Assembly: GCA_022419385.1 (NCBI GenBank)
Contig: JAJUBI010000003.1
Span: 2,666,001 to 2,730,000, forward strand
Source of the DNA: Paraconiothyrium sp. Pb-2020
Lineage: Eukaryota; Ascomycota; Dothideomycetes; Pleosporales; Didymosphaeriaceae
Length of the DNA: 64,000 bases
Direction: 5' to 3'
The stretch's first letter is position 1. Each line of letters opens with the position of its first letter. The position numbers and the translations under genes are program-made. Below are positions 37,150-48,115 of this stretch, piece by piece. Under the pieces are notes generated by a model, which ran no database searches, was not told the origin of the DNA, and saw only the letters and a list, made by a program, of their open reading frames with translations.

Positions 37150-39192
37150 TCAAGATTTCTCCCTCACCCCGAGTGCGCGGTCCTTCTCGCTTCCGCTGCC
37201 CTCGCCATCACTACTAGCTCCACCAAGACTGAACGTAGAATCATTTTGCGGCATCCCGTCCTTTTCGCCTCGACCTTTGGCGCGCCCGTTCGAAGGCTTC
37301 CTTGATTCATCATCCAAATCATCAAGCTCACGCTCATCGAAATCAGCTGCCTCAACATCTCGGCTTCGATCCCTTCTGCGGAAGTTGTCCAGCCCCATAC
37401 CCATGATCAGTGACTCGCGACCCTCTTCTCCATCCACGCCTTTGTAGCCACTGGCGGCTCGTCGCCGGCGGTCGCGCCAGATGAAGAATCCGAAAGCACC
37501 AGCGAGAATCACAACAACTACTAGAGCAACCTCTCCGGAGCGGTAATAAGCTTTCCATTCAGCCTCCTTCAGCTCTTTCGTCTTGTCTTCCTCGGCCTTA
37601 GTCGAGTTCGGATGGCCGCCCACGCTCACTAGCGGTCCCTTTTCTCCGTTGAGTAGGCTTTCAGATGGAGCGCCACCAACGGCACTGATGTCCACACCAA
37701 TGAATCGATCGAGCATGTCGCGAGTACGCCTCGGATAATCGAATGGAACCATGTGGCTGGAATTGTAGAAGACAACATAGGTCAGGTTTCGGGCCTCTCG
37801 ATAGGTACCCGCTGGTTCGCCCTCGAAAACCCAGTCGCGCTTGGGGGCTACGACACCTTGGGAAATCTCGAAACCTTTTCCGCCATTCCAAGTCATCTTA
37901 TCAATGAGACTCTCCGTCCCAATGTGATTACAGATAAGGTCCTGGTCTCCTGAGAAGAGGACAACATTGATCTGCGATAGAAGCTCAGGCAAGAAACTGA
38001 TCGAAGGCTTGCTGTTCTTAGCGCGGAAATGTGAAGATACGGCACCGTTGCATTCAGTCCAGCCCGTCTTCTTGTCAGGGTTGATGTGAAGGGCAGCGAT
38101 AACGTCTGGTTGGCGCAACCAGGGAGTGACAGTGGCAAGATCCGGAGGCCAATTCATACCGCAGGAACCGTCATCTCGCAGGCGAATGTCATACATGTTC
38201 ACGCATTCCTGTCGCGGATCGCCGCCCTTTAGTTTTGTCTCTTGGAGAATCGTGGTCATGACGGACTCGCACACTGCATTGTCCACATGGTCCGCCGCCC
38301 CCTCGTTCAGCACTTTCAAACACTTAGATTGGAGCGACTCGACGCGTTTGGCCTCAGGGCTGTCTCCCTGCAAAAGGCCTGTCTGGTATGCGAAGGGCAG
38401 ATATGAGAGGTAATGGTCCACTGGCGATATCCAGCCATTACCGATAAGAACGCCTTTCAGCGCCCAAATGTGCTTTGGCCCTGTTTTATTCCGGTTGAGG
38501 ATAGCGCGTGCGATGTACGGAATGTGCTGTCCAGCGTATGACTCTCCGGCGATGTATAGCTGCATACTGTGAGTCGTTGTGCAGGTGACGATATCTGTAG
38601 CAGACTTACATCGTCATGTTCATACTCGGGGAAGAGCGCGAACCACTTTTTTAAGAAGACCATAAACTGTTCGGCCATCTGATCCAGCTCGCTTAGGTAG
38701 CTGTCTGTGTTCACGTAACTGAACCCAGTACCGACTGGTTGATCCACGAAAAGCAAGTTTGCAAACTCGTCCCATGAGCCGTTATTGTACTCCAGTTTGC
38801 CGCCTTCCCGCACACGATATGGACCAATCTCCATTAACGCGCCGTCCATACTGCTGCAACCGGGGCCTCCGTTGAGCCAGATGACAGTGCGCTGTCGGTT
38901 GGCAATGTGGCGGTTCTCGTAGTGCCAGAAGAACAGATTGCCGTTGTGCTCTGCATCGACTTCGATGTGTCTGGGAGTTCGTCAACTGCTTGTACAAACC
39001 GTTTCTGTGGAATAATTCTCACCCTGCGTGCATCTTCAATAGTGGTTCCGGTGCTCCTGGCAGCGAATGTACGAAGTAGTCGGCCTGGGTCTTTGCGTCT
39101 GCTACTGCGCTTCCTGGAAGCCATGACAGCGAGATCAGAAGGCCGCCCAAGAAAGCCGTCCGCCATCGCGACGGCACCGTTGTGAACAACAT
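37150..39192 (-). CDS. KEX1: Pheromone-processing serine carboxypeptidase Kex1
   Basis: Type I membrane serine carboxypeptidase (S10 family) of the late Golgi, which trims C-terminal Lys/Arg after Kex2 cleavage. Exons 39,192-39,023, 38,970-38,610 and 38,559-37,150 give 646 residues. The start MLFTTVPSRW is chosen because only this frame leads through a signal peptide (FLGGLLISLSWLPGSAVADA) into YFVHSLPGAPEPLLKMHAGHI. Motifs: WLNGGPGCSSMDGA, catalytic Ser in GESYAG (about residue 184), Asp in GDQDLICN (about 384), His in SSHMVPF (about 446). One membrane helix lies near residues 521-539, followed by an RDRRRR stop-transfer signal and a long acidic cytosolic tail, matching fungal Kex1. All catalytic residues are present. 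Confidence 0.96.
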
Positions 39193-40234
39193 GGTGAGTG
39201 CTGAGCGCTAGCCAAGCAGGTGTGGTGGATATCGCTATCGCATGGGTCTCTCGCGGTCGTCGGAGCCGCCAAGTGTGCTTTGTCGGGCGCGAACGAGCGT
39301 CGCAGGTGGGAGCAAGTGTTGGTATAACTCGCAAAGTGTCGCGAGGGATGGTGGAGATATTGTCGAGTTCGGGCACAAAAGGGATTAGGTGTCCCCGAGA
39401 GCTTACGACGAGGCTGCAGGGATGTGCGAGAGGCTGAGCGTGGGCGGGATCTTAGAGATGGCGCGTGAACGATGCCAAGAGCACGTCGGACATAAGATGG
39501 GGAAGTGATTAATGACTGCACGGGACGATCCAACTATGCGGTACGGAAGATCAGGAAAAACATACGAGCGTCGCGTTGTAGACAAGGGCATCGAGAAGTG
39601 CTCCGGAATTGAGAACTTGTAAGCGCCTGGATTGCCTGACAGACCAATGAGGTGGCTTCGGCTGCCCACCTGCAACGCTTAGCATCTCAAACCACCATGA
39701 AGCATAGGCTGCGCATCACGGCTGTAACAGTTCATCGTTTGGAGGCCTGCAGCCTACGTGTGCAATGGCCAAAGCGAAGTATCGTCCTGAAGATCTGGAT
39801 CTCATTTTACTATTGTGCCCCACCTCCCTACCGCCATGGATCCTTTGTATGCGCAACTAGATTCTCGATGGATAGCGCGTGCCATCGCTCACTATGTTTC
39901 GCACATAACCCATAGCCTGTGCAGCCTGGTCGCTCGATTGAACTACAGTAGCATGTTCATCCGGCAATGTTCAATCTACATATTCATTCTCGATGGACCG
40001 TCGCAGGCGCTAGCCGACCTTACTGCTATCCTCGGCCACCGTGAATGGCTTCAAGTTCCCTCGAGCATTCCTTGCATATGGGACAATTATGCCAGAAGCA
40101 TACCCGGGATTTTGCCCGAATAGGTATGCTTCGAGGTGCCATCAAGAACTACGTGCCACAGTGGCGCAGCCCCTTGTTTTGCTCATAGCATTGAAGCATT
40201 GAGGAACAGGTGGCAGAGGCGGTTGGTGGAGGCT
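39193..40234. other. KEX1 upstream / SFM1 downstream region, no supported gene
   Basis: About 1 kb. Frames of 90-130 codons on both strands overlap each other and lack motifs. A CCAAT box lies near 39,643. Nothing else is recognised. Confidence 0.55.
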
Positions 40235-41094
40235 TCACAAGAGGTCGTCAAGTCCCTTCTCGGAGTCTTTAATAATCAAGTCGACCATGCCCTGTTCGAG
40301 TGGTAAGTCACTATAGTAGAGATAAGAGGGCATGCTCTTACCTCCGGCATGATGGGACGCCCATCCTCGCCTTTGACATATCGGAAAGGCATCTGCGTAC
40401 TTTCGTTCTGATTGATCTTAAGCTCGGGATGGTCGAGATAAGGGATCTGATCTACGGGGACTGCAAAATATTAGGACTTTCCAGGGTATCTTCGAGCCCA
40501 CGACGCGTACTTTTATCCTGTACCACAATCCTCGTGACACGCACAGCTGTGTCGGTCGTCATTTGGACGGGTCCCAATCGGCGGCCCTGGTAGCCCTTCT
40601 TGCGCAGCTCGGAGGTCCGGTCTATCAATTGATCTGTGTCAGCAGACATGACTGGCACCTCACCCACGCCGTGTAGCACTTACCTCGGGGAGGATCGTCG
40701 CCTATGCAGGGTCAGCTACATTTAGAGAAGATATGGTTAGAGGTAGAGTGTCTGCAGACTTACCAAGGATGCCACCGAACAGGAAGATGTCGAAGGTATC
40801 ACCGTCCTCCGGGCCAAGGTCCTTGGACGCGGAGGGGTCGAGTAGGCATACTTTGTCCTTTTTATCGGCGTAGATGTCCTCGATGCCTCTTGTTTCAACA
40901 TTCAGCCCTTTTGCACCTTGCAGATTGGTCGGGAGCCTCAGCGCGGTGGGAACTGAAGACAGTAAAAACTGTGCACCAGTAGCGTGGCACTCGGACGCAA
41001 TGGCCGAGTACTCGAGCGACGACCATGCCTCGAGCTCTGGATCCAGATGCTCGACTACAAAGGTCTTGCCCCGCGGCGGATTGACGTCTGCCAT
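40235..41094 (-). CDS. SFM1: SPOUT-fold protein arginine methyltransferase Sfm1-like
   Basis: Yeast Sfm1 is a SPOUT-fold methyltransferase that monomethylates an Arg of ribosomal protein Rps3 using AdoMet. Exons 41,094-40,764, 40,701-40,684, 40,621-40,511, 40,460-40,342 and 40,291-40,235 give 211 residues. Conserved pieces: VVEHLDPELEAWSSLEYSAI, KVCLLDPSASKDLGPEDGD, FDIFLFGGILGDDPPRDRT, RRLGPVQMTTDTAVRVTRIV, then DQIPYLDHPELKINQNEST, MPFRYV and GMVDLIIKDSEKGLDDLL at the end. These follow the Sfm1/DUF431 family from start to stop. Exon 2 is only 18 nt (GDDPPR plus edge bases) and is required to keep the conserved DDPPRDRT loop. It is divergent from the endosulfine gene across about 1 kb. Confidence 0.93.
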
Positions 41095-42151
41095 GTGGGT
41101 TGAGCTTGCGGGATATGGGCCGGCGTGCCTTTGCTCGATGTGGGAGGGAGAAGTCAGCTGGCACGCTACGAGAGTGCAATTGGCCAATCGCGCACAAGAC
41201 GGCGCTCCTGCGAGGCTTGCGGGTTGTGGTTAGCCGGCCTTGGTGTGACTACAACGGCCGCCTTTGCAGGACACCGACTACAGGCTGCTCGTCGGCGGTA
41301 CTGCTGCAGTGTGGGCATGCGGCAACGATGCGCAGGGCAGCCTGGGGCCACGCGACTGCCAGTCCTGCTTGCCGGACCAGCTCCGCGCAAGCCAGCACAA
41401 CCGGAGAGGTAGAATGCCAGGACGGCGGACAGACTGCTCGGCTTGCATTGCGAGTGAATTACCACGCAGAATAAGCAATAGCGTGACTGCTGCTGCTGCC
41501 GGCGGCCCACTTGTTTGCTCTGTTACTTATATGCTGCATTACCCCTCCTCCAGCACTCCAGCGACGACACTCTCACAGCGCGTCTCCTCTCTGCCCGCTA
41601 TCAAGCAACGTTCAGCACTGTCAGTACCGCTTCCCACGTGATGCTGTTGCAATGCCCAGAATTAACGCCAGCCATGCAGAGCCCGGTACGGTACTGCTGT
41701 GGGTGCGGCCCGATTACACGGAACCTCGGGCGCATCTTATCGTAGAGGGGTCCTTGTCCACGAACAACGACTTTCAAAGCCTTCACGTCGCCCGCCCGCA
41801 ATCCGCCTGCAACTGGCGATTCTGAAACACAGGAGTCACCTCGCTGTTAGTGTGACCTGGCAGGCAGCTGCAGCACTCGCATCCGCCCAACCAGATCCAC
41901 CCGCCCAATCGCACGCCGGTGCAGCGCTCGGAGCCCATAGCGACGAGATATTATTCACCCTGCCCTTGTCCCTGCTCCCGCAGCCCAACGAGAGCCACAA
42001 CACAAGCCGACTTCATCTTCTCCCTGCCGCTCAAAGAAAGGAGTCAGCACATACGCCTCCGAGCTCTGCCCCAAGAGCAGCTTCCTTCGCCTCTCCACGA
42101 ACACGTCATCTACATTCCGAATCCACTGCTCTCAGCGGACCGCCGCCCAAC
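41095..42151. other. Divergent intergenic region between SFM1 and endosulfine
   Basis: Shared upstream region of two divergent genes. The stretch nearest the endosulfine ATG is rich in short C/A-rich tracts, typical of fungal 5' UTRs. A CACGTG box lies near 41,636. Many overlapping open frames here have no motif and are not called. Confidence 0.55.
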
Positions 42152-42731
42152 ATGAACCCGCACCAGCAGAACAAAGTGGACATCAGCGTACGTCACCGGC
42201 ACGCCCCTTGCAACCCTCTCCAGTTATAGGGGGCTGTTTCCCACGCTGTAGCGAAGTAAGAGACTATGACATCTAACATTGCAATACAGAAGCTTTCCCC
42301 GGATGAGGCACGCCTCTTCCGCCTCTACGGAAAGCTGCCCAACAAGAAGGACCTTCTGCAGAACAAGCTGAAGGTAAGCTGCATAAAGCATCAAGCTCCG
42401 GCACTCTTCGCTAACAGCTACCCCGCAGGAGCGCAAGTACTTCGACAGCGGCGACTACGCGCTCTCAAAGGCTGGCAAGGCCTCAGATATCGGTGTCACC
42501 TCCATCGGCCGCGAGCACCCCGTGCCCGAGAAGATCCCCCACATTGCCCCGCCCGCGCACAACAGCCAGAACGGACAGAACCAGAACCAGAATGGCCAAG
42601 AGAAGGGTCACACCAACGGCAGCCCTGTAAAGGAGAACACCTTCCTACACCGCGAGACGAGTTTGAACCGAGAGACGTCGGCGGAGGATTTCGAGAGGGG
42701 CGATGATACGGAGGAGACTGCTCAGGCGTAG
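42152..42731 (+). CDS. Endosulfine (Igo1/Igo2-type PP2A-B55 inhibitor)
   Basis: Small unstructured phosphoprotein. When phosphorylated by Rim15/Greatwall kinase it binds and inhibits PP2A-B55, allowing quiescence entry or mitosis. Exons 42,152-42,187, 42,290-42,373 and 42,429-42,731 give 140 residues. The family core is complete: LSPDEARLFRLYGKLPNKKD, then LKERKYFDSGDYALSKAGK, with the Greatwall target Ser at residue 47 in FDSGDY. The tail is Asn/Gln-rich and then acidic, as in fungal members. Intron 1 is 102 bp with a ctaac branch site near 42,273. Start MNPHQQNKVDIS fits fungal homologues. Confidence 0.95.
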
Positions 42732-44530
42732 TCTTCGTGACACTCTTTCTCGCACCGTGTGAGTCACGTGATGACCTCTACCCGCGAGACCCAGCGCTCA
42801 TTACCGACAGCCTTTGCCACTTTGATCGATCTGATTCCCTTCGTCGCCAAGACTGGTACCAAAATATGGTGTCTGTATAGTCTCTGTCGCAGTCTGTTGC
42901 ACTCCGTCACAGCCTTGCTTACTTCGGCGTCTATGGACAGGAATCGGCGTTCTGGCTTGACATTCAGTGCCGCGATGACGAAGTTCGTCCATGCACGTAG
43001 CTTTTTCTTTTGTTCCCCCAACCAGGTTGCCTATCGCATGCGCCGAGCTGGCCATTATCTATCTCCTTGCATTCGGTGGATTGGATCCAAGGACTGCAAA
43101 TGGGATAGCGCGCGGCGTGGCGAGATCTTCCCTATTTATACTTCATGTATAGTCATCTTTCGCGGCGGTGAGGGAAGCGAACTCGCTTGGATAGATGGTT
43201 TTCGGTGCGTTGGAACGGCCACTATGTGCTGATGGTGTGGGCGGGCGTGTATAGGTATACATACTGAATTTGTTTACCATTACTTACATGCGTCTGCCCC
43301 GAGTTCGCAACAAAGCGCTCGGCGGTATAGCCTGCGCAAGTTCTTCATCCTACTCGGAAAGAATTGTTGCTCGTCGCAAAAACATCGAACTTTGTAGACA
43401 GTGCCTTTATAGTGCGATACCCCGTCTCTTGAGTACCCATGCGTGACCCTTGTAGATATCACGTTAACATGACTGCTTGCATACAATCTCCTGGCTTGTG
43501 CAATGGGAATCGCAAGAACTCAGATGTGTCCGCAGTGGTCGGAGGTTGTAAACGGACGCGGTGGCATGACAGGCTTCTTATCCTACTCAGTTGATATCCC
43601 AAGTCGTGTTGCCAGATTGCAGAAGCTCTGTGCGTATCAGCAACGGGATTAAGATAATAAGAGCGTCTGAATAGTCCGTGTCCATAAGGGCAAGACGCAG
43701 ATGCTGCATTGCTTGTATTTATGAGAGAGAGCATCGCTATAGCGGGGAACGAAACCAGTATGGAACATAGCTTGTCGGACCATCTTCACCAGTTCAATCA
43801 CTTTTTCCTATTGCTGAGGTCGAGCCAACCCGTCTATCGTAACATTGTCTCACTGGCGGCACATCGCCGAGCATGTTCTGCTACGGCCTCACTTTTGCCG
43901 TGCATGACCAGCTTTCTAAGCGAGGTCCATGAACCAGATGATCTTTGTGAAATATCGTCGATACCGTACTCCATGTAGCAGAGCATCTAAGACTACACCC
44001 CCCTCTAGTTTCTTGACCCTCTCTATATCATGGGCACATCATGCTCTAATCGACAAGACGGACACCAACTGACAACAGCGCAGCGTCCTAAGATGTCATG
44101 TTGTGAAGCCTGGGCTCACACCACTCACTACGACACTGCAGGTTATGTCCCAGGTGCCTTATTTCGAACTTCGAACACTCTCTGACTGTGGGGAAAACTC
44201 AAGCACCATGAAAGCTTCGGATACATTTCATTGCTACCTAACCATCCAGCCCTTAGGCATGATTCAAGACGCGAACATTCGCGCAGCCGTGAAGTAACGC
44301 CAAAAAGAAACCCCTCGCCCGCTAATGCAGAGTCAACAACTTCATCTCTCTCTTATTGTCCGTACCGGGACAAATCCCTGAGAATTCAATTCCTGCCGTC
44401 TCATACAGCGCGCATACCGCTGTCTCCTCAAACAAGATGATGCCCCTGGTCTAGCACACGGGTATTAGACCGTGGCATCAAGCAGAGCTTCACCGAGACA
44501 CTTTAGCACACTCATATCCGCTGACGTTCT
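42732..44530. other. Intergenic between convergent endosulfine and RAE1, no supported gene
   Basis: 1.8 kb between two converging genes. A gtcacgtgatg box lies at about 42,762-42,772, just after the endosulfine stop. Open frames (for example 42,759-43,232 plus) lack motifs, a family start or a splice pattern. No RNA gene is recognised. Confidence 0.55.
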
Positions 44531-45694
44531 TTATCGTTTCTTGCTGCCCGGCCGAGGCTTGCATTCGTCTCCTATGATAGGATGCAGCTTGACCTGCAGC
44601 TTCTGACCCGGTGCCGACGCAGCATAGCCCTTGCTCCAGTCGTAAGAGACGGCGTAAGCGAAGATGTTGCCATCCTTGTTAAAGGCGGTGGCGGTGATGG
44701 AGCCGCCGACGTCCGGGTAGCCCTTGAGACGATGTTTGGCGTCTTTGTCCCAGAAGTGGAAGGTGCCATCCGAACCGGCGGTGCTGAAGGTGCCGTGCTG
44801 CGGATGAAAGGAGATGGCATTCACTGAGTAGACACGGGCGATGTCGCGGTTGGAGGGATCTTGTTGGCGGTGGCACTTGAAGGAGAAGTTGAGGCTGGTG
44901 TTGCTTTCATCGACATACTGAATCGCGCATCGGCCTTCAATCGAGCCTACAGCAAAGCCGGACGCATCACTGAAGCAGCTGACCACCCTGGTCTGCCACT
45001 TCAGCGGACTTGAGATGGTCTTGTGGATCTTGGCCGGGTCTTGCAGATTTACAATATGAATGTGGCGCTCGGCGGTCGCAATAACAAGCAGTTGATTGTT
45101 TTTCACGTCCATGCTGTAAACACGTTCCTGGCACTGTAATACACCCATAGGCTGTGTAGGGTCTGCTGCGCTCAGATCGAAGTATTTGACCGTCTTGTCC
45201 CAGGAACCGGTGATCAAGACTTGCTTGCCTTGAAACGTGAACCAGCGAATGCCTTTGATACCCAATTGATGCGGCTGCCAAGTAGCCGTAGGGTTGAGTT
45301 CGCCAGGATTTGCGGAGGCGAGGTCGTAGTAGAAAATGGTACCGTCTGCGCCTCCGGCTGCGATTTTTGTGCCGTCCTAGATCGAGTGAGTCTATGTTCG
45401 AAAACGGAGCCCACAAAAGCTACTTACGTTTGACCACGCCAAACAAAGCGGAATTTCTTCCTTCCCTTGCTGCGTCTTGCACACTCCCTTCCACTTGCCT
45501 TGTGCGCCGTTGTTGTTCACTTCGTAGATCGTGATACTCTTGTCCCAGGAGGTCATTGCGAGGAAATCATGGGTGGGCGAAAAGCTCAGGTCGGAGATGC
45601 TGTCCGTGGGCATTCCATCTTTGACTTCAACGTCTTTGCTAATATCCCCAGTGGTAGAGGTGGCGGCGGGCGCCGAGCTGCCGAATAGCGCCAT
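44531..45694 (-). CDS. RAE1: mRNA export factor Rae1/Gle2 (WD40)
   Basis: Seven-blade WD40 protein that docks on the GLEBS motif of Nup98-type nucleoporins and works in poly(A)+ RNA export. Exons 45,694-45,428 and 45,376-44,531 give 370 residues with one 51-bp intron. Signature stretches: DSISDLSFSPTHDFLAMTSWD, SITIYEVNN, AAGGADGTIFYYDL, TGSWDKTVKYFDL, QERVYSMDVKNNQLLVIATA, GFAVGSIEGRCAIQYV, NAISFHPQHGTFSTAGSDGT, FHFWDKDAKHRLKGYP and a C-terminal IFAYAVSYDWSKGY. These match Rae1/Gle2 throughout. The final KKR may be a short basic tail. Confidence 0.96.
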
Positions 45695-46972
45695 TGCGGT
45701 CGCAGAGACTGTGCTGTGTTAGCACGTACGCTTGTTTACTCCGATTTATATAGGCAGCTGTTTCTGTGTACGTAGTGTTCTGAGCTACTTGCGTAGGATT
45801 AGATTACCAGATACTTGCCTTTAGGTTTGTAACTTGCTTGGTAGACAATTAGCGGTTGAGGGAGCTGTGCGCGTTGTTGTAAGTTGAGGATATGCGCCGG
45901 GACGTTGTCGCGATGTTGGTGAGGGCGAACTGAACGGAGATCGCTTTAGAGAGGAGCACTCCAGAACAAAGCGCAACGGGCGCACTATGTCTTTAAGTGC
46001 GGTGTTCGTCGCAGAGCGTGAAAGAAGCTCTTAGGCACCGCCAAGACCGCAGCTTTCGCGGAGACAGCTTCAAGGCACCAGCCGCTTTCTGCCTAGCGCT
46101 ACCCGCGCCTGTCGTCCGGCGAAACTCGCGGCCCGGTATCCAAACAAAAACTTCAAGTCCGGTCTGCGCCCTTCTCTTCTTCAACACCCCCCGCTCGAAG
46201 AATCGCAACGAAGCACACATACAGAGCGTCTTACCACGTCTCCGCTACGCATGCTTTGGGAGAAAGTCCCCGGACACCGGGTCTAGCGATCCGCACTTTC
46301 AGCAACGAACCGCCATAGAAGCGCGGCCTCCCTATATCAACATCAGCTTGGCTCCTGTGCCCGTCTGCACTCTTTTCTATCTTACGCTTTAGGTTCGTGT
46401 GGAAGAGCTGGCACCTGGACGATGATATGAGTCCGCTGGTATCCGAAGCATGCCGCCGATGGTGTAAGAAGCTAGGAGGAGGGACAGGAGCATGAGAGCG
46501 CGATGGTGGCTTGGAGGGTTCTTTCGTCCAGTTTATGGCTATGCGATTGCCCGGCCGAATCTCCAACGTTGTGGAGAGGCTGGCGGGTAACTCAATGGGG
46601 CTTATTCTCGACGCGAGGGGTGTTCACCTTGTTATACGGGATCTGAGGACAGTGACTTGCTCAGCTGCTCCGCTGCTTGGTCGCACAAGCCAGATTCATT
46701 CAGCCTTATGTTCAGGTGATGAGATCAATGTAATAGAGTCAAGCACTGAGGCTACCTGAATCCCAAGCGGTAGGGTGGCCACTGGCGATCAATTACTACG
46801 ACGGTATCTGATGAACATCATGGCTGGACAGCTTTATTATTACAGGTAGCAATGTCATGCATTCGCCTGTCAAACCTTCATGTAGTGTTGCCCTGTCGTG
46901 TTGAGGAGTCTTTTCCTCTGGACCGTACTTGACCTCCTGAGGTATGGCGCCCAGCACGATCCTGCTGGCTTT
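45695..46972. other. RAE1 upstream / guanylate kinase downstream region, no supported gene
   Basis: About 1.3 kb. The leader next to RAE1 may contain a 5' UTR intron (an acag lies just before the ATG), not provable here. Open frames of 110-130 codons are motif-free and overlapping. Confidence 0.55.
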
Positions 46973-47624
46973 CTAAGAATCCGCGCCTACAATAAAATCC
47001 TTGACCTCCTGGTACGCTTTGTCCAGGTCATCGTTCACAATGATTTTCTCATGGGGAGATTCGGGGGTTTTCGCAAAGTCCATCTCCGCCTCGGCCTGCT
47101 TAAGTCTCTCCAGGATAGCCTCCTCCCTGTCCGTCCCTCGGCCGCGCAATCTTTGCTCGAGGATCTCCTTAGATGGCGGGGAAAGGAAGAGAAATCGCGG
47201 TCGCGGAAACGTAGGGTGGTTCGCGACCTGCTTGACGCCCTGTTCCCCGTTAGTTCTTCCTCGTCTTCCCTATCACGCGGATATGAGGACATGCCTCCAT
47301 TTCTATGTCTAGAATGCAAACCTGCCCCTTCTTTGTGATATCCTCAATCGCTTTGATGCTCGTCCCGTAGTGATTGCTGCCGAACTTTGCATGCTCCACG
47401 AACCCCTTCTTGTCGACGAGATCCAAGAATTCCTCCTTCGTAACAAAATGGTACTCGCGGCCGTTCTCCTCACCCGCGCGCGGCGCGCGCGTAGTGTGCG
47501 AGACGCTGAAGCCAAACTTGCCCGGGTACTCTTTGAAGAGGCGGTTCAGCATGGTGGATTTGCCTGAGCCAGAGGGCCCGCTGATGACGATCGGGCGGGT
47601 GTTGGCCGGAGCGGTGGGTGCCAT
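46973..47624 (-). CDS. GUK1: Guanylate kinase
   Basis: Phosphorylates GMP to GDP in the cytosol. Exons 47,624-47,295 and 47,239-46,973 give 198 residues, normal for the family. P-loop GPSGSGKST at residues 16-24; GMP-binding region SVSHTTRAPRAGEENGREYHF; VEHAKFGSNHYGTS; VCILDIEMEGVKQV; LFLSPPS; LRGRGTD...ILERLKQAEAEM; NDDLDKAY near the end. The single intron (47,294-47,240) uses a GC donor (gcatgt) with acag acceptor and a gaactaac branch site; only this choice restores the conserved MEGVKQV. The frame stays open upstream to 48,020, but homologues start near MAPTAPANTRP, so that start is used. Confidence 0.96.
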
Positions 47625-48115
47625 GATGGGCAGGTGTGTCGAGAATAAGGCTCTGAAGCCTGTGGGTGGTTGCTTCAAGTATCGAGGTTGCGGGGAGGGA
47701 GGTAGAAAGGCGTAAGTCAAGCCGGTATGCCTGAGCGATCGCTGGCTTTTTTGTAAAAGTGTGAGTCGGAGGCAGCCGTTGGAGGTGACTCTGGCGGTTC
47801 GAGGGAGAATCAATTGCATACGGAGAACATTAAGATGGTGGTTGTGGGGTATTAGTCTATGATTGGTGTTGATGGACGCAAGCAGGGTCCGCTTTGGCGC
47901 CTTTGGAAGCGAGGCGGTAGCGGGGCAGAGAGAGCTTCGTGGGCTGGTGACATCGCGTTTTCGCGTCTGCAGCGACGTGTGACTTATACTTGCGCATATT
48001 GCAAGATTTGCCTTTTGCACCCGCGGATTCGTAATCTCTCATACTCCCCAGTATAGTGCAGGGGTCACTACCTGTACACGACTGATCACTCCGTTGAGTG
48101 GGAGCGACCGTTGCA
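47625..48115. promoter_or_regulatory. Bidirectional promoter region, guanylate kinase / SKI8
   Basis: 490 bp between two divergent start codons. An attgg (CCAAT-type) box lies near 47,862. The guanylate kinase frame is open through part of this stretch without conserved sequence. Confidence 0.5.

Noticed and set aside
39652..40123. Plus-strand frames of 87-102 codons upstream of KEX1
   Set aside because: No motif, no splice pattern, and overlapping frames on the same DNA.
47625..48020. N-terminal extension of guanylate kinase in the same open frame
   Set aside because: The family starts near MAPTAPANTRP just before the P-loop; the extension has no conserved sequence and would fill the shared promoter with SKI8.
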